Origin: Caenorhabditis elegans
Taxonomy: Eukaryota; Nematoda; Chromadorea; Rhabditida; Rhabditidae
Reading direction: 5' to 3'
DNA: 64,000 nt
Assembly: GCF_000002985.6 (NCBI RefSeq)
Contig: NC_003284.9
Location: 248,001-312,000 of the forward strand
Shown in pieces: positions 1 to 10,329 of this stretch. Both the position numbers and the translations under genes were made by a program. The notes under the pieces are model-generated. The model saw only the letters and a list, made by a program, of their open reading frames with translations. It was not told where the DNA came from and did no database searches. How positions within the stretch are numbered: position 1 is the stretch's first letter; each line of letters begins with the position of its first letter.

Positions 1-300
1 GGCATTTTGTTCACATCTATTTCAAACGATTTTAATGCAGATTTCATGTTTTCAACGTCGAAAATTGACATTACAACTTCTTTTACAGATTTTGGAAGTA
101 GAGTTTTTGATCCTGGAGTGATTTTTGATCCTGGAGTGATTTTTTTTTTGTGTCCGTTATTTGTGCCTGAAAATTTTAGAGTTTTTAGGTAGAAAAAGCA
201 TAGAATATGAGCGAGATTTTTAGATATATTTTACATTGCCTTTCTAGAGTTCAGGGAATTTTTTTTCTCAAAGCTTAAATCGCCAAAGCACTGTCTTGCC

Positions 301-1802
301 TCAGCTGGAAAAACCAAGAATAAGGATCCCAGCCAACGGACAATGGAGGAGATACCCGAACACGAGGGATACAAATTCCGAGTTGCCAGACCACGTACGG
401 ATTTCCGCGGAACTCATCAATATGCTTCGCCGAACGCTCATATGCTCATTGAACTGGTTGATATCTTTCATGGCATTCAAAAATTATCAACGATTTTTCC
501 AATTTCAGGGACGCCATGACGACATTTGGTCGCTGATGTACATGGTGGCCGAGTCCTTTGTCGAGCTACCATGGACGAGATGCGAGGAGACCGAAGTGGA
601 GCATTACATGAATCAGTCAACCATTCTTCGTCTGTTCAGTGACGGTGAGAAGCTTTTGAAAACTTGACACTTGTCTTAATTTTTTGCAGAAAAGAACCCG
701 ACCCGGTTGAACGCAGATATGAGACGTCAATTGGACGAGATTGATTCGATGCTGAAGGCTTCAAAGTACTATGACAGTCCAAATTATGATGCCGTTTATC
801 AATTCTTCAAAGATTCGATGGCAAAAGCCAAAGTCACTTGGGATACTCCATTCGATTGGGAGATTGGCAACACGTTATCCGAGGAAACGTCGAAGGGCGT
901 CAAGCGCAAGATGGGGGGACCATGGGAGAATCCTGGGCTCTTTTTCACGGTTTTACAATAATCGACATTTAAAGGTGGTGTAGTCGAATTTTTTATTGCT
1001 TTATTAGCATAAAAATTGTCTGAAAACACCGAATTTCATAATGAAACTTCTTGAAATCTTCTCAAACTAAAAGTTATGACGGCTCAAAAAATGGCCTAAA
1101 ATTAGATGAAATTAGAAGTTTGATCTACTTGCCAAGCGGCTGGGAACAATTTTTTTGAAATCACCGTCAAATTTTGAGTATTTATAAAATGCAATTATCT
1201 TGCGTTTTCAACTCGATTTAGATATTTTAAAGTCGATGGACGGCGAGATTTTTAATTTTTTAATCAAATCTCGCGGTCCATGGACTTTAAAATACCTAAA
1301 TCGAGTTGAAAACGCAAGATAATTACATTGTATACTCAAAATTAGACGGCAATTTCAAAAAAGTTAGTTTCCAGCCGCTTGACAAGTCGGCCAAATTTCA
1401 AATTTTAACTAATTTTAGGCCATTTTTTGAGCCGCCATAACTTTTCGTTTGAGAAGTTTTCAAGAAGTTTCATTATGAAATTCGGTGTTTTCACACAATT
1501 TTGAGTCTAATAAAGCAATAAAAAATTCGACTACATTGCCTTTAATAGTCTTTAACATGAATAATTTTCAGAAAGGTTGCTGGGCTGGACTCAAGTTCAT
1601 TCCAGAACTGACACCAAAATCTGCTCCAACATCAAAGAAGCAAAATTTGCCAAAGTCATCTTCGAAAGGAGGGAGAGCAGATCGTCAAATGAGCAAAGAA
1701 GACTCGGCTGATGGTGATGATGTAGTTGTGAATCAAGGTACGCCGGCGCAGAAGTCAGCGAAGCAAGAGAAGAAGGAGAAGACGGTTGAAGAGAATGTTT
1801 AG
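301..1802 (+). CDS. 3' part of a tau-tubulin kinase (TTBK/CK1 family) gene
   Basis: Inferred exons are about 283-456, 509-644, 690-~949 and 1572-1802, joined by short introns with TTTCAG/TTTGCAG acceptors. The first exon encodes the kinase activation segment and P+1 loop (FRGTHQYASPNAH, compare the TTBK pattern FRGTxxYASxNAH). The second starts GRHDDIWSLMYMVAE, the typical TTBK helix F. The third reads DSPNYDAVYQFFKDSM and a basic stretch, as in the C-lobe of worm TTBK-like kinases. The last exon is a low-complexity, Lys/Ser-rich tail ending in a stop at 1802. Family role: Ser/Thr phosphorylation; this family is much expanded in nematodes. The ATP-binding lobe and the HRD and DFG motifs are not seen and would lie upstream of the window. 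The third intron holds a palindromic element (968-1552). No break is visible in the part present, but the splice donor near 949 is uncertain. Confidence 0.7.
968..1552. repeat. Palindromic (foldback) element in the kinase intron
   Basis: Long terminal inverted repeats: the left end (TTTAAAGGTGGTGTAGTCGA) is mirrored at about 1525-1552. The centre (about 1210-1310) is a near-perfect hairpin. The whole 0.58 kb unit can fold back on itself, as in the TTTAAA/TTAA-type palindromic MITEs of Caenorhabditis. It has no coding capacity. Confidence 0.85.
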
Positions 1803-1911
1803 ATTGATAACTAGTGTAGAATGATGACTCGGTGAAAATAAAGATTTATTTTGATGATTTACGTTTTTACTATTTACCAGATATGAAGATAACTTAAAGG
1901 TGAAGATAACT

Positions 1912-2452
1912 TAAAGGCGAAATTGGAGACTTTGCTTTTTGAGTATTGGTCCAAAACTACCGAATTTCGTAATGAGACGTTCTGAAAATGTTTCAAAAAA
2001 AAGTTATGGCCGCTTAAAGTTTTGAAAAAAAAGGCCCATTTTTAGCTAAAATCTCAAATTTTGGCAACTTCACGGTGTCCCAGGGGTTGGAACTTAATTT
2101 TTATTTGATTGTCGTCTTTTAATGCATGTTTTCACAATTTATTAGTTGTTATTTCGATGTTTTTTCGGTCGATGCGGACACAAATACGATACAAGTTTGT
2201 GCCCGCATCGACCGAAAAAGCATCTCAATTAACGAAATAACACGAAATAAAATGCCAAAACATGAATTAAAAGATGATAATCAAATGAAAATTAATTTCC
2301 AACCGCTGCGAAACCGAGAAGTTGCCAAAATTTGAGATTTTAGCTAAAAAATGGGCCAATTCTTCCAAAACTATGAACGGTCATAACTTTTTTTTGAAAC
2401 ATTTTGGGTCTAAAAAAAGCAAAGTCTCCAATTTTGGTACGCCACCTTTCAC
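1912..2452. repeat. Palindromic element, second family
   Basis: The arms pair CGAAATTGGAGACTTTGC (left) with GCAAAGTCTCCAATTTTGG (right). The central hairpin at about 2160-2220 has stem TTTCGGTCGATGCGGACACA. The unit lies between the kinase 3' end and the PARP-like fragment. The right arm of the element at 6,800-7,060 belongs to the same family. Confidence 0.8.
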
Positions 2453-2689
2453 TTTTTTTCGATTATAATTGAAAAAAAAAGTTTCACACGACCCCCCTTG
2501 ATTGTGAATATATAGAATGTAAAACAGTAGTTGATTTCAATTTTCAAAAAAATCCAAATTTTGCTGGGCTTTTTTAGAAGCTTTTTTGGGAATTTGTCGA
2601 TTTTTTTTTTCAATTCCGGAAATTTTTCAATTCCGGCAGTTTGCTGATTTTCCGGAAAATGTTCAATTTTTTAAACTCAAAATTTTCCT

Positions 2690-4769
2690 AGAAAACCCAC
2701 AAATTCCGAGTAATCCGTCTCCACGTAGCTGAACATTCCGGGCATTTTGCGGAAATGTTTTCTATAAATCCAATCGTTCTTCGTTTTTTCGTGGAAAACA
2801 TCCTGGAATTTGAGAATCGCTTCATTTGAATTACTGTATGATTCATGCTTATTTCCGCCGACTTCTGTGCCAACTCGACCCCAAGAACGGAAGACGTAGT
2901 AGATTCGGAAATTTAAATTTTGTCAATTTTTTTTTCAGATTGAATTTTTTTCATCGAATTTTCAGTTAAAAATCGCGAAAAATTACCAGAAAATTCGTTT
3001 TTTTTTCGTAAAAAGTTCTTTTTTTTTCTGGAAAACACCGAAAAAAATTCGATTTTTTTCGTATAAAAATGCAGAAAATTGGCTATTTTCTCGACGTTTT
3101 TGTCCAGTTTTCACTGAAAAACCCGTACTTGTGCAGTACGATCGTGTCCTTCTGGAATGTCTTGCTCGTTTTCTCGTAATATAGAAATGTTGTCGGTGTA
3201 CGGCATTCTTTCGAAGATCTGGCGGTATTCCCAGAGAAGATCGGATTGTTTCTGTAAATTTTTCCAATAATTTTCAGCGTTTTAGTGGAGGACTAACGGT
3301 TCGGACGATTTTGAACGTATAGACCCAAAAGGAGCTCAAATAAACGAATTTCGTAATGAGACTGCTCAAAAAAATTTTTAAAAATTTTTTATGGCGGTTC
3401 AAAATTTTGATAAAATTATACTGATTTTGGCTAAAATCTCGAGTTTTTCCCATTTTTCCGTGTCACATCTGTCCGAAGTTGGCTTTTTTGGAATTATCGT
3501 CCTTTATTACATATATTGGTAGCTTATCTCATTTAATTTCGTCGATCAAATAACATTTAAAGCCGATAGGTAACCAAAAATTATCGAAATTGGTTACCTA
3601 TCGGCTTTAAATGTACCTTAATCGACGAAATTAAATGAGATTTATCACCAATATATGCAATAAAAGACGATAATTCCAAAAAAGCCAACTACGGACAGAT
3701 GTGACGCGGAAAAATGGGAAAAAATCGTGATTTTAGCCAAAATCAGTGTAATTTTTTCAAAATTTTGAACCACCATAAAAATTTTTTGAGCAGTTTCATT
3801 ACGAAATTCGTTCATTTGAGAACATTTTGAGTCTAGACGTTCAAAATCGTCCGAACCATTAGTCCTCCATTAAAACTGAAAAAAAAAACCTTCATTCGCT
3901 TCTTCTGAACCTCCATCAATCTTGCTTCCTTCTTCATTCGTCTTTTCTTCGCAAAATCATTCTCATCTGGATTCCCTTCACCGTCGATTTCAATGATTTC
4001 AGCGCTTGCCGGACGTTTATTGGAGCTTTCCGGGGATCCTTCTGCAGATAAAACTGGAGTTTCAGCTTCTGGTGGTGTTGGAGAGGCAGAAGCCGGGGTA
4101 GCTGGCTCCGTGGATCCCCCTTTTGCAGCTAAAGCCTCCACATACTCCCCAGTCGCCTTAATTTTAAAGTTCGCCTCATAATCCGCCCAGCCAGGAATAT
4201 CCTCAACGGTGCCGGAAATTTTATCAAATTCCTGCAGAAAACACTCGAAATGGTTGGCTTTTCCCTTGTTATGAGCCTTGATTTCGCCGCGCTCGAAATT
4301 TTGGCCGCATTTTCCACATTTCCCACGATTTGACAACGATTTTTCGGTTTTTATTGTGGACAAAATGACGGTAGTGGTAGAGAACAGGGGTGTCAGAGTC
4401 GGTGGCGATGCGGTTTTAAAGTGTTGAATTTCCTGGCGAAGCTTTTCCTGATCTTCCCAGCGAAGCCAATCGACTCCTCGGATTGAGCTTATATTGATGT
4501 CATCTCGGCCGCGAATCATTTTATTCCAGAAGCAATTGTAATGAAACCACGAATCCATGTTTCCATCGAAGAATGTTGACGGGCGATTCATTGACATTCT
4601 CAATTGATCCTGAAAAATTCAATTTTTAGGCTGATTTTAGGCTTTAGGCTTTTTAGGCTTTATAAAGCTCTCACCAACGCGATATTCTTTTTGCATGTTT
4701 TACAAGTCGACCGGCCAGACTTTGCATATTCGATAGCGTAGGGCAGTGGCTCGTTGGAATGAATCATCC
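2690..4769 (-). pseudogene. PARP-1-like gene copy lacking the catalytic domain
   Basis: Minus-strand exons start at an ATG at 4769. Exon 1 (to about 4669) and exon 2 (about 4612-3888) encode two PARP-type zinc fingers: a CKTCKK...HYNC finger, then a CGKCGQNFERGEIKAHNKGK finger with a further H/C pair. An acidic/Ser-Thr-Pro-rich linker with a Lys/Arg-rich stretch resembling a nuclear signal follows. Exon 3 (about 3255-3118) begins KQSDLLWEYRQIFERM, matching the start of the PADR1/Zn3 domain. About 2914-2690 encodes a WGR domain start (YYVFRSWGRVGTEVGGNKHE). The rest of Zn3 and WGR and all of the helical and ADP-ribosyltransferase regions are absent; further left lies the oppositely oriented kinase gene. 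Functional PARP-1 senses DNA breaks; this copy could bind DNA at most. A 0.59 kb palindromic element sits in the intron between exons 2 and 3. Family assignment is firm; pseudogene status is inferred from the truncation. Confidence 0.8.
3285..3872. repeat. Palindromic element in the PARP-like intron
   Basis: Terminal arms pair GGACTAACGGTTCGGACGAT (left) with ATCGTCCGAACCATTAGTCC (right). The centre at about 3545-3620 pairs TTTAAAGCCGATAGGTAACC with its complement. Length is about 0.59 kb. No coding potential. Confidence 0.85.
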
Positions 4770-4829
4770 GGGACCCGTATGACAATCTGGAAGATCTTTA
4801 AAAATTTAATTTTTAATTTATAAAGCTTT

Positions 4830-6690
4830 AAAATAGACTAGCGCACAACGTGCGCTATCCCTTCGGGAGTGGGGATAGGGTTAGTTCACTCTAAGGTATC
4901 AGCAAGGTAGCTGGCGCAGGTTCTCGGCTTTGCCTCAAACCTGTGTTGGGGTTCAGTGTGTTCACCTTGAAATTCATAATATATTCTAAGGATTTGTTTC
5001 TAATTTAAAATTTTAATAATTATTTAGCACCTGCGGCGCTGAGTTTCCAAAGTTTCTGAAAGAGAGAAATATGCCAAGGAGTTTTTCCAAGTTCAAAAGT
5101 TCTAATTTTCTAATTTTCTAATTTCTAAAATTCAAATTTGATAGAATAAACTATTTTCTCTCAGAATATGTAAAAACATAAAAGATATTTCGAAAACTTT
5201 GGTGAGGAGATGAAATTTTCGTTTTTTTTTTATTTTTGTTTTTGTCATAACTTTTTTCATTTTTAAAGCTGGAAAAAATTTCCACTAAAATTTTTTTGAA
5301 CCTTACATATACGAATTTAGAGTCAAATTCTGAGTCTATTACAAAAACAGAATTAAAATTAAACTTAAACAAACCAATTCACAAACGCTCAAAGTTGAAA
5401 AATCAAAAATCAAAAAAGGCAGTAACTTTCTTCTCGGTCGATTATCTCTGTGATGTATAACTCGATTTTCAAAATTTTTTTGTCTCTCGCTTAAGAAATC
5501 TTCATGGTTTCATATATTTTGCTCAGAATCAGAATAGCTCAAACGACGGCAAAGTTATGAGAAGGAAAAAAACCTTTTTGGATAAAAAACTACAGTAACC
5601 CTACCGTATACCACCTACAGTGCCCTACAGTACCTTAGCATCAACTCCTAACCGAATACCTCTTCAAAAATAAAAAAGAAAAAAATAACACTCGGTGGGG
5701 GTCGAACCAAGACAATGCTGCTAACATTATTTTTTCCTATTATATTTAAAATTTTTTCCAAAATTTGCAAGTTTTCGACTTTTTTACATGTTTCAAGGTA
5801 GATATGTATCAAACTGTCTTAAAAAACAAAATCTACGTTCAAATTTGCATATGGACATCAAAAATTTAACAAAAATGTTGAGGTTAAACATGTTTTCCAT
5901 ACACTTTTCAAAATGTAGAGATATTTCAGCTATAAATTTCAAATTACTATAACTTTGCTCGCAGTCAATCAAATTGAAAAAACTAAAAATTTTTAACAAT
6001 CCCAGACATACAGCTACCATATCAAAAATGTGTTGTACCATCACCTTCAACACTGTGCAAAAAAAGCGACATGACACGCAAAAAACGCGTTTTTTTGGTG
6101 TTTTACTCAGCTTTTCTCCTAAAAGACATGAACAAATCACATAACAATTTAGATAATAAGATAGAGCAAATATTTTCACATATTTTGAAAAAAAGAAATT
6201 TAAAAAAATATGCAGGTACAGCAAAGTTAGAGGCAAAAGTGTGGGCCCAGTTTTCGGACGGTGGTTTTGCGACACGCAAAACGGAGGTTTATGCTCTTTC
6301 CGGATTTAATATAGGAAGAAGGCAGATAAAAATGCTGAAAGAGCGCAAAATTCTGATTGAAATCAAAAAATTAAGACAATCTTTCAAAAGAAACATGTTT
6401 TTTCGCGGCGAGACCAATGGCAAGTCTGCATTTTGTCGTGACGGTGTATGCACAGAAACAATTTTTTTTAATTTGTTTTTTTTTGAAGCATTTTAAGCAT
6501 TTAAAAACGAATTTTCCCCTCAAAAATCGATAAAAAGAACTTGTTTAGTTTCTTTTTTACAATTTAAAAACTCTAAAATTTCATTACAATCAGGAAAAGC
6601 AAGAGAAGAAGCGCTGAGGATTGATTTTTCATGCTGAAATCTATAGAAAAGTTTCTTTTTTTAAGTATGAATAACTCTTTCAGGGGCTAC
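4830..6690. other. Non-coding stretch with small structured motifs
   Basis: No convincing exon seen. At 4843-4975 is an unusually GC-rich block containing the hairpin GCGCACAACGTGCGC and a second pairable stretch (GCAGGTTCTCGG / CTCAAACCTGTG); its nature is unknown. At about 5692-5725 the minus strand reads like the 3' half of a tRNA (T-arm TTGGTTCGACCCCCACC), probably a tRNA-derived repeat fragment. The longer open frames at 5.8-6.5 kb are AT-rich with no recognisable protein features. Confidence 0.4.
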
Positions 6691-7065
6691 TAGCGCTGAG
6701 GAAAAAAAATTCTTTATTCTTTGATTTAAGTACATTTATGATCTTTTGGGCACAAAATGTAACTTTTATTTGTGCCCCACTGACCTATAAATGTACTTAA
6801 ATCAACGAATAAACGCCCACTCAAAGACCACAATATTTATTAAAAAGTGATAATTAAATAAAAATTAGGTTCTAGATATTGCGACACCGAGAAGTTCGAA
6901 AAAATTTTGATTTTAGCTGAAAATGGGCCTTATTTTTCCGAACTTTGAACGGCCATAACTTTTTTTTGAGAAATTTTCAGAATGTCTCATTACGAAATTC
7001 GGTAGTTTTGGACCACAATTTGGGTCTAAAAAAGCAAAGACTCAAATTTCGGTACTCCATGTTGA
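6690..7065. repeat. Truncated palindromic element (right arm only)
   Basis: The right arm (about 6,800-7,060) matches the right arm of the 1,912-2,452 element (TCATTACGAAATTCGGTAGT, then GGGTCTAAAAAAGCAAAGAC). A small central hairpin remains (TTGATTTAAGTACATTTATG / ATAAATGTACTTAAATCAAC). The left arm is missing, so it is a deletion derivative. Confidence 0.65.
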
Positions 7066-7638
7066 AATAGTTGTTAGGAGATCACGAAATTATAATAGGT
7101 TTTCCGAAAAATCAAACATTTTCTACCACAATTTTAACAGGAAATTTAGATGGTGAAAATATGGAATTTTGGTTAAACTAGAGAAAAAAAATGTCGTTTC
7201 CAGTGATTTTTAAACCATAACCATTAAATCCCCTTATAGACTTGGGTCTGATGGACTACAAACTACAAAGAGATAATTAGCAGACCCAATTTTTTTAATG
7301 GAAATTTGTAAATTTTGGCAGGTTTTGAGTAAAATTTCGAAAAGTTCTGAGTTTTTAAAGGTAAATTTTTTTTATGAATAACTGAAATTTTGAGCATTGT
7401 ATATATAGCATTATTTATATATATTGTTTATATATTTTTTTCAAAAATCCACTTAAAATGCGTTTGAAAAATCTCAAAAATGTAATTTTGGATGAAAAAT
7501 GAGCTGAACCATGTAAAAATGCCTGAAATTTCTAAATTTGGCACTTAAATTGTCTCAAAAATAAGTGAAATTACACTTTTTATGAAGAAAAATCCAAATT
7601 TTTAGAGAAAAAACCCTAATTTTTCCTCAATTTTCAGA

Positions 7639-8401
7639 CGAAAAAAGGGTCTATCAGTGGAAGAAATCAAGAAAATCGCCATTGAGATGCTGAATTTGTG
7701 GATGAAAAGCAGTGGAAAGTCCGGGAAGAGCTGCTCGCCGAGAATCCGATTCGTGAAACCGAAAAATATGCTCCAATATTCTCAGCAAACCGGAAATCTA
7801 CGCCGAAAACTGCTCAGCTCAGTGTGGCAGAAGCCGATGATTCAGATGTACAAGAGGTGTCAATGGATGCTGAAAGTGGAGCAGAAGCTGCGAATAAAAG
7901 TGCTATGGTACGGGAAAATTTCGATTTTTAGCTGGAAAATTGACAGAAACGCTATTTTTTGTAGTCAAAGCTCCGAAAAACTCGATTTTTCGTAGTAAAA
8001 ATACAGAAAAATTAGGATTTTTCCTAAAAATTGAATAAAACAGTGAAAAAATCGTGATTTTGACAGAGATCTCAGAATGTGCTTTGCTCTTAACCAGAAT
8101 CGGAGAACAGCAGAAAGCTTACGAACTGTTAGATCTACTGCTTGATGAAACTGCAAGCAGTGGGGACGAAGCGACTGTTTAACCACGTGGACATGCTAGG
8201 CCATGGGCAATGGCAGAATTGTTCGAAGATGCTCTTAGAAAACGTGATATATATGCTGCAGCGACTTGCCTGCAAATTATGTCGTTGACCGCCAACCGTG
8301 CAAAACTTGAGCCTCTCGCCAATCGCATTTTCGAGAAATGTAATGTGAATCAAGAGCAAGTTCGAATTATTCAAGGATTCATTCGTCTTCGCCCACAATA
8401 A
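7639..8401 (+). pseudogene. Fragment of an unrecognised helical protein, with breaks
   Basis: Three coding-like blocks follow splice acceptors. Block 1 (from 7638) reads KKGLSVEEIKKIAIEMLNL. It then has to shift frame near 7695 to continue as FVDEKQWKVREELLAENPI and an acidic Ala/Ser-rich tail to about 7905. Block 2 (8071-8398) reads ECALLLTRIGEQQKAYELLD, meets an in-frame TAA at about 8180, then continues as AELFEDALRKRDIYAAATCL and ends at the TAA at 8399. The paired amphipathic helices look like a TPR/PPR-type helical repeat protein, but I cannot assign a family. The frameshift plus internal stop point to a decayed copy. The region directly after the stop is a palindromic element. Confidence 0.45.
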
Positions 8402-8474
8402 TTTTATTTCGTTTAGCCTAGGATAGTTGTAAAGTTATTTTGTTTTTGTTTTGTTTTGCTTTCAAAATGTCTCC

Positions 8475-8797
8475 CATAATGGTGCGTCCATTATTCTGCG
8501 GAAAACGGGAATTTCCCGCGTGCGGAAGCGTCCATAGTCTGCGGAAAAACCGGAGTTCCTCGCTTTTTTTTCCTCAAAATTCAAAAAAGTAGGCGTGGCC
8601 AACCAATCAGCTGTTGTTTCTTGTTTTCCCATTGCTCAGCTTAAAATTTTACAGCCTCTAATCGGTTGAACACGCCCACTATTTTGAAATTGACCAATAA
8701 CAAAGCGAGAAACTCCTTGTTTTTTTCCGCAGACTATGGACGCTTCCGCACGCGGGAATTTCCCGTTTTCCGCAGACTATGGACGCACCATAATAAA
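8475..8797. repeat. Palindromic MITE-like element
   Basis: Long inverted repeats: ATAATGGTGCGTCCATTATT on the left mirrors ACTATGGACGCACCATAATA on the right. The motif GCGGAAAACGGGAATTTCCC occurs in each arm. The unique middle of about 100 bases is near 8570-8680. Total about 0.32 kb. Confidence 0.85.
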
Positions 8798-8837
8798 ACT
8801 TATTTAAAAATTTGTTCAACATGTTTTTTTTTTCAAA

Positions 8838-9177
8838 GGCCCCACGAAAAGGGGAGCAGAACGAAAAGGGGATCTGCAAAAAGGGGATCTGCGAAAAGGG
8901 GAGCAACGAAAAGGGGATCTGGCACTGTGCCAAACGCTATTTTTCTCGAAGAAAACGATACAACGATGCTCCGATGTTACGCGTCGCGTGTTGCTAAGCG
9001 TATCTTCTAGAAGAAAATTTCAAAAATCAACGTGCGTTGCGTGAGAAAATTGCGTTTTGTGCGTTTGGCACAGTGCCAGCTCCCCTTTTCGTTGCTCCCC
9101 TTTTCGTAGATCCCCTTTTCGTATCTCCCCTTTTTGCAGATCCCCTTTTCGTTCTGCTCCCCTTTTCGTGGGGCCTC
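8838..9177. repeat. Palindromic element with internal short tandem units
   Basis: Ends are GGCCCCACGAAAAGGGGAGC and its complement (GCTCCCCTTTTCGTGGGGCC). Each arm has several copies of a 12-15 base unit based on GAAAAGGGGATCTGC. Inside, GGCACTGTGCCAAACGC pairs with GCGTTTGGCACAGTGCC. The frames across it are repeat translations, not genes. Confidence 0.85.
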
Positions 9178-9328
9178 AGTTTTTTGTCCTAAAATTCGCG
9201 AAAACGAAACAACATTTTCGAGTTTTCTGCTCAGAAAACGCTTTTTGGAACATTTTTGTCGTTCGAAGTTGCTTAATAATTTTTAATATATTCAACATGT
9301 AAATTTTCAGCGACTTAAAACTGCTCCA

Positions 9329-10240
9329 ATGCCTGAAGATGCCGAAAAATTAAAATCTAAGGCCAAAAAAAGATCCATAGGAGAAAACGGTATGTTAATT
9401 TTTTCTGATAGCATGATAACAATATTATTTATTTTTTAAACATTCAGACGACAATTCATCCAATGCGGAACCTCCAAGGAAAAGATCCAAGGCAATACGG
9501 CTACCGACAGAAGATGAAGACGCGAAGTATGTCGAAACGAAGCGTGCGCTGAAAAAATATTCAGCTGGCAAAACATCGGAAATGTTACGTGTGATAAAAT
9601 TCGCTTTCAAAGCACCTCCTTTCAAGTTGGAACTTCCTGTGTATTTGCGATACTCCTCATATCAGTTGTCAAGTTATCGCGATCGTTGCCAGCTACTCAA
9701 GGATAATTCAGAATTGACAAGGATCAATGTGGAGCCGAACATAATAACACTGAACGCTCATTTGAATCTGCTGAAGAGAATTCGCAATGATCCCGAGCTG
9801 AAGACGTATTATGAGTACCAGGAAACTGAAAACAAGGACCTCGGGCGGTGCATGCGCTTCATAGCCCAGCGGATAGTAATGGCCAGGACTAATAATAATT
9901 CGATGAAGCATTTGCTGGCAGAACAGGGCACATCGACGGAAATCACCCCCGAGTAAGAATAAATATTCTTTCTTACTGAAAATCGAAAATATGAAAAAAT
10001 TTTCAGAAGTCTAAAGAGTATTTCCCAGCTTACGAGCCGCCGAAAAACAGGATACGGATAAAATCTAACCTCACATTCAACGAGAATGACGTCATTCCAG
10101 TGTATTCGGATCTTGAAGGCGAGACTTTAGAGTCTCTGGAGATTCCGGTAACCCTTACCTACGACTACACTGACGTGAACATGGTTCACATGGCATCAGT
10201 TCACAGAGCCCAATTTAACGAAAGCGATCATAATGTCTGA
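9329..10240 (+). CDS. Unrecognised basic/nuclear-looking protein, possibly the 5' part of the SET gene downstream
   Basis: An ATG at 9329 follows a TTTTCAG acceptor. Exon 1 ends near 9390 (KSKAKKRSIGEN). Exon 2 (9448-9953) carries a basic, nuclear-signal-like stretch (EPPRKRSKAIRL) and a helical region with no family I know. A third block (about 10,013-10,240) reads KNRIRIKSNLTFNENDVIPV and ends in TGA. Joining blocks 2 and 3 at the obvious GTAAGA/TTTCAG sites gives an immediate stop, so either a different splice is used or the copy is broken. The block lies just upstream of, and on the same strand as, Cys-rich pre-SET-like and SET exons. In several nematode SET proteins a non-conserved N-terminal region precedes pre-SET, so these may be one gene. 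Confidence 0.45.
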
Positions 10241-10329
10241 GGAAAACGGAGAAAATATAGTTTGTAGCATTTTTTTTATTAAATTCACTTTTCACAGCAA
10301 AAAAAAACGTGTGATTTTATTCAGATCCG

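Noticed and set aside
5793..6496. Open frames of 160 (-) and 141 (+) residues
   Set aside because: They overlap on opposite strands, are AT-driven (Phe/Leu/Lys/Asn-rich), and show no splice context or family features.
8812..9302. Basic Lys/Gly/Arg-rich open frames
   Set aside because: Translations of the GAAAAGGGGATCTGC units in the palindromic element.
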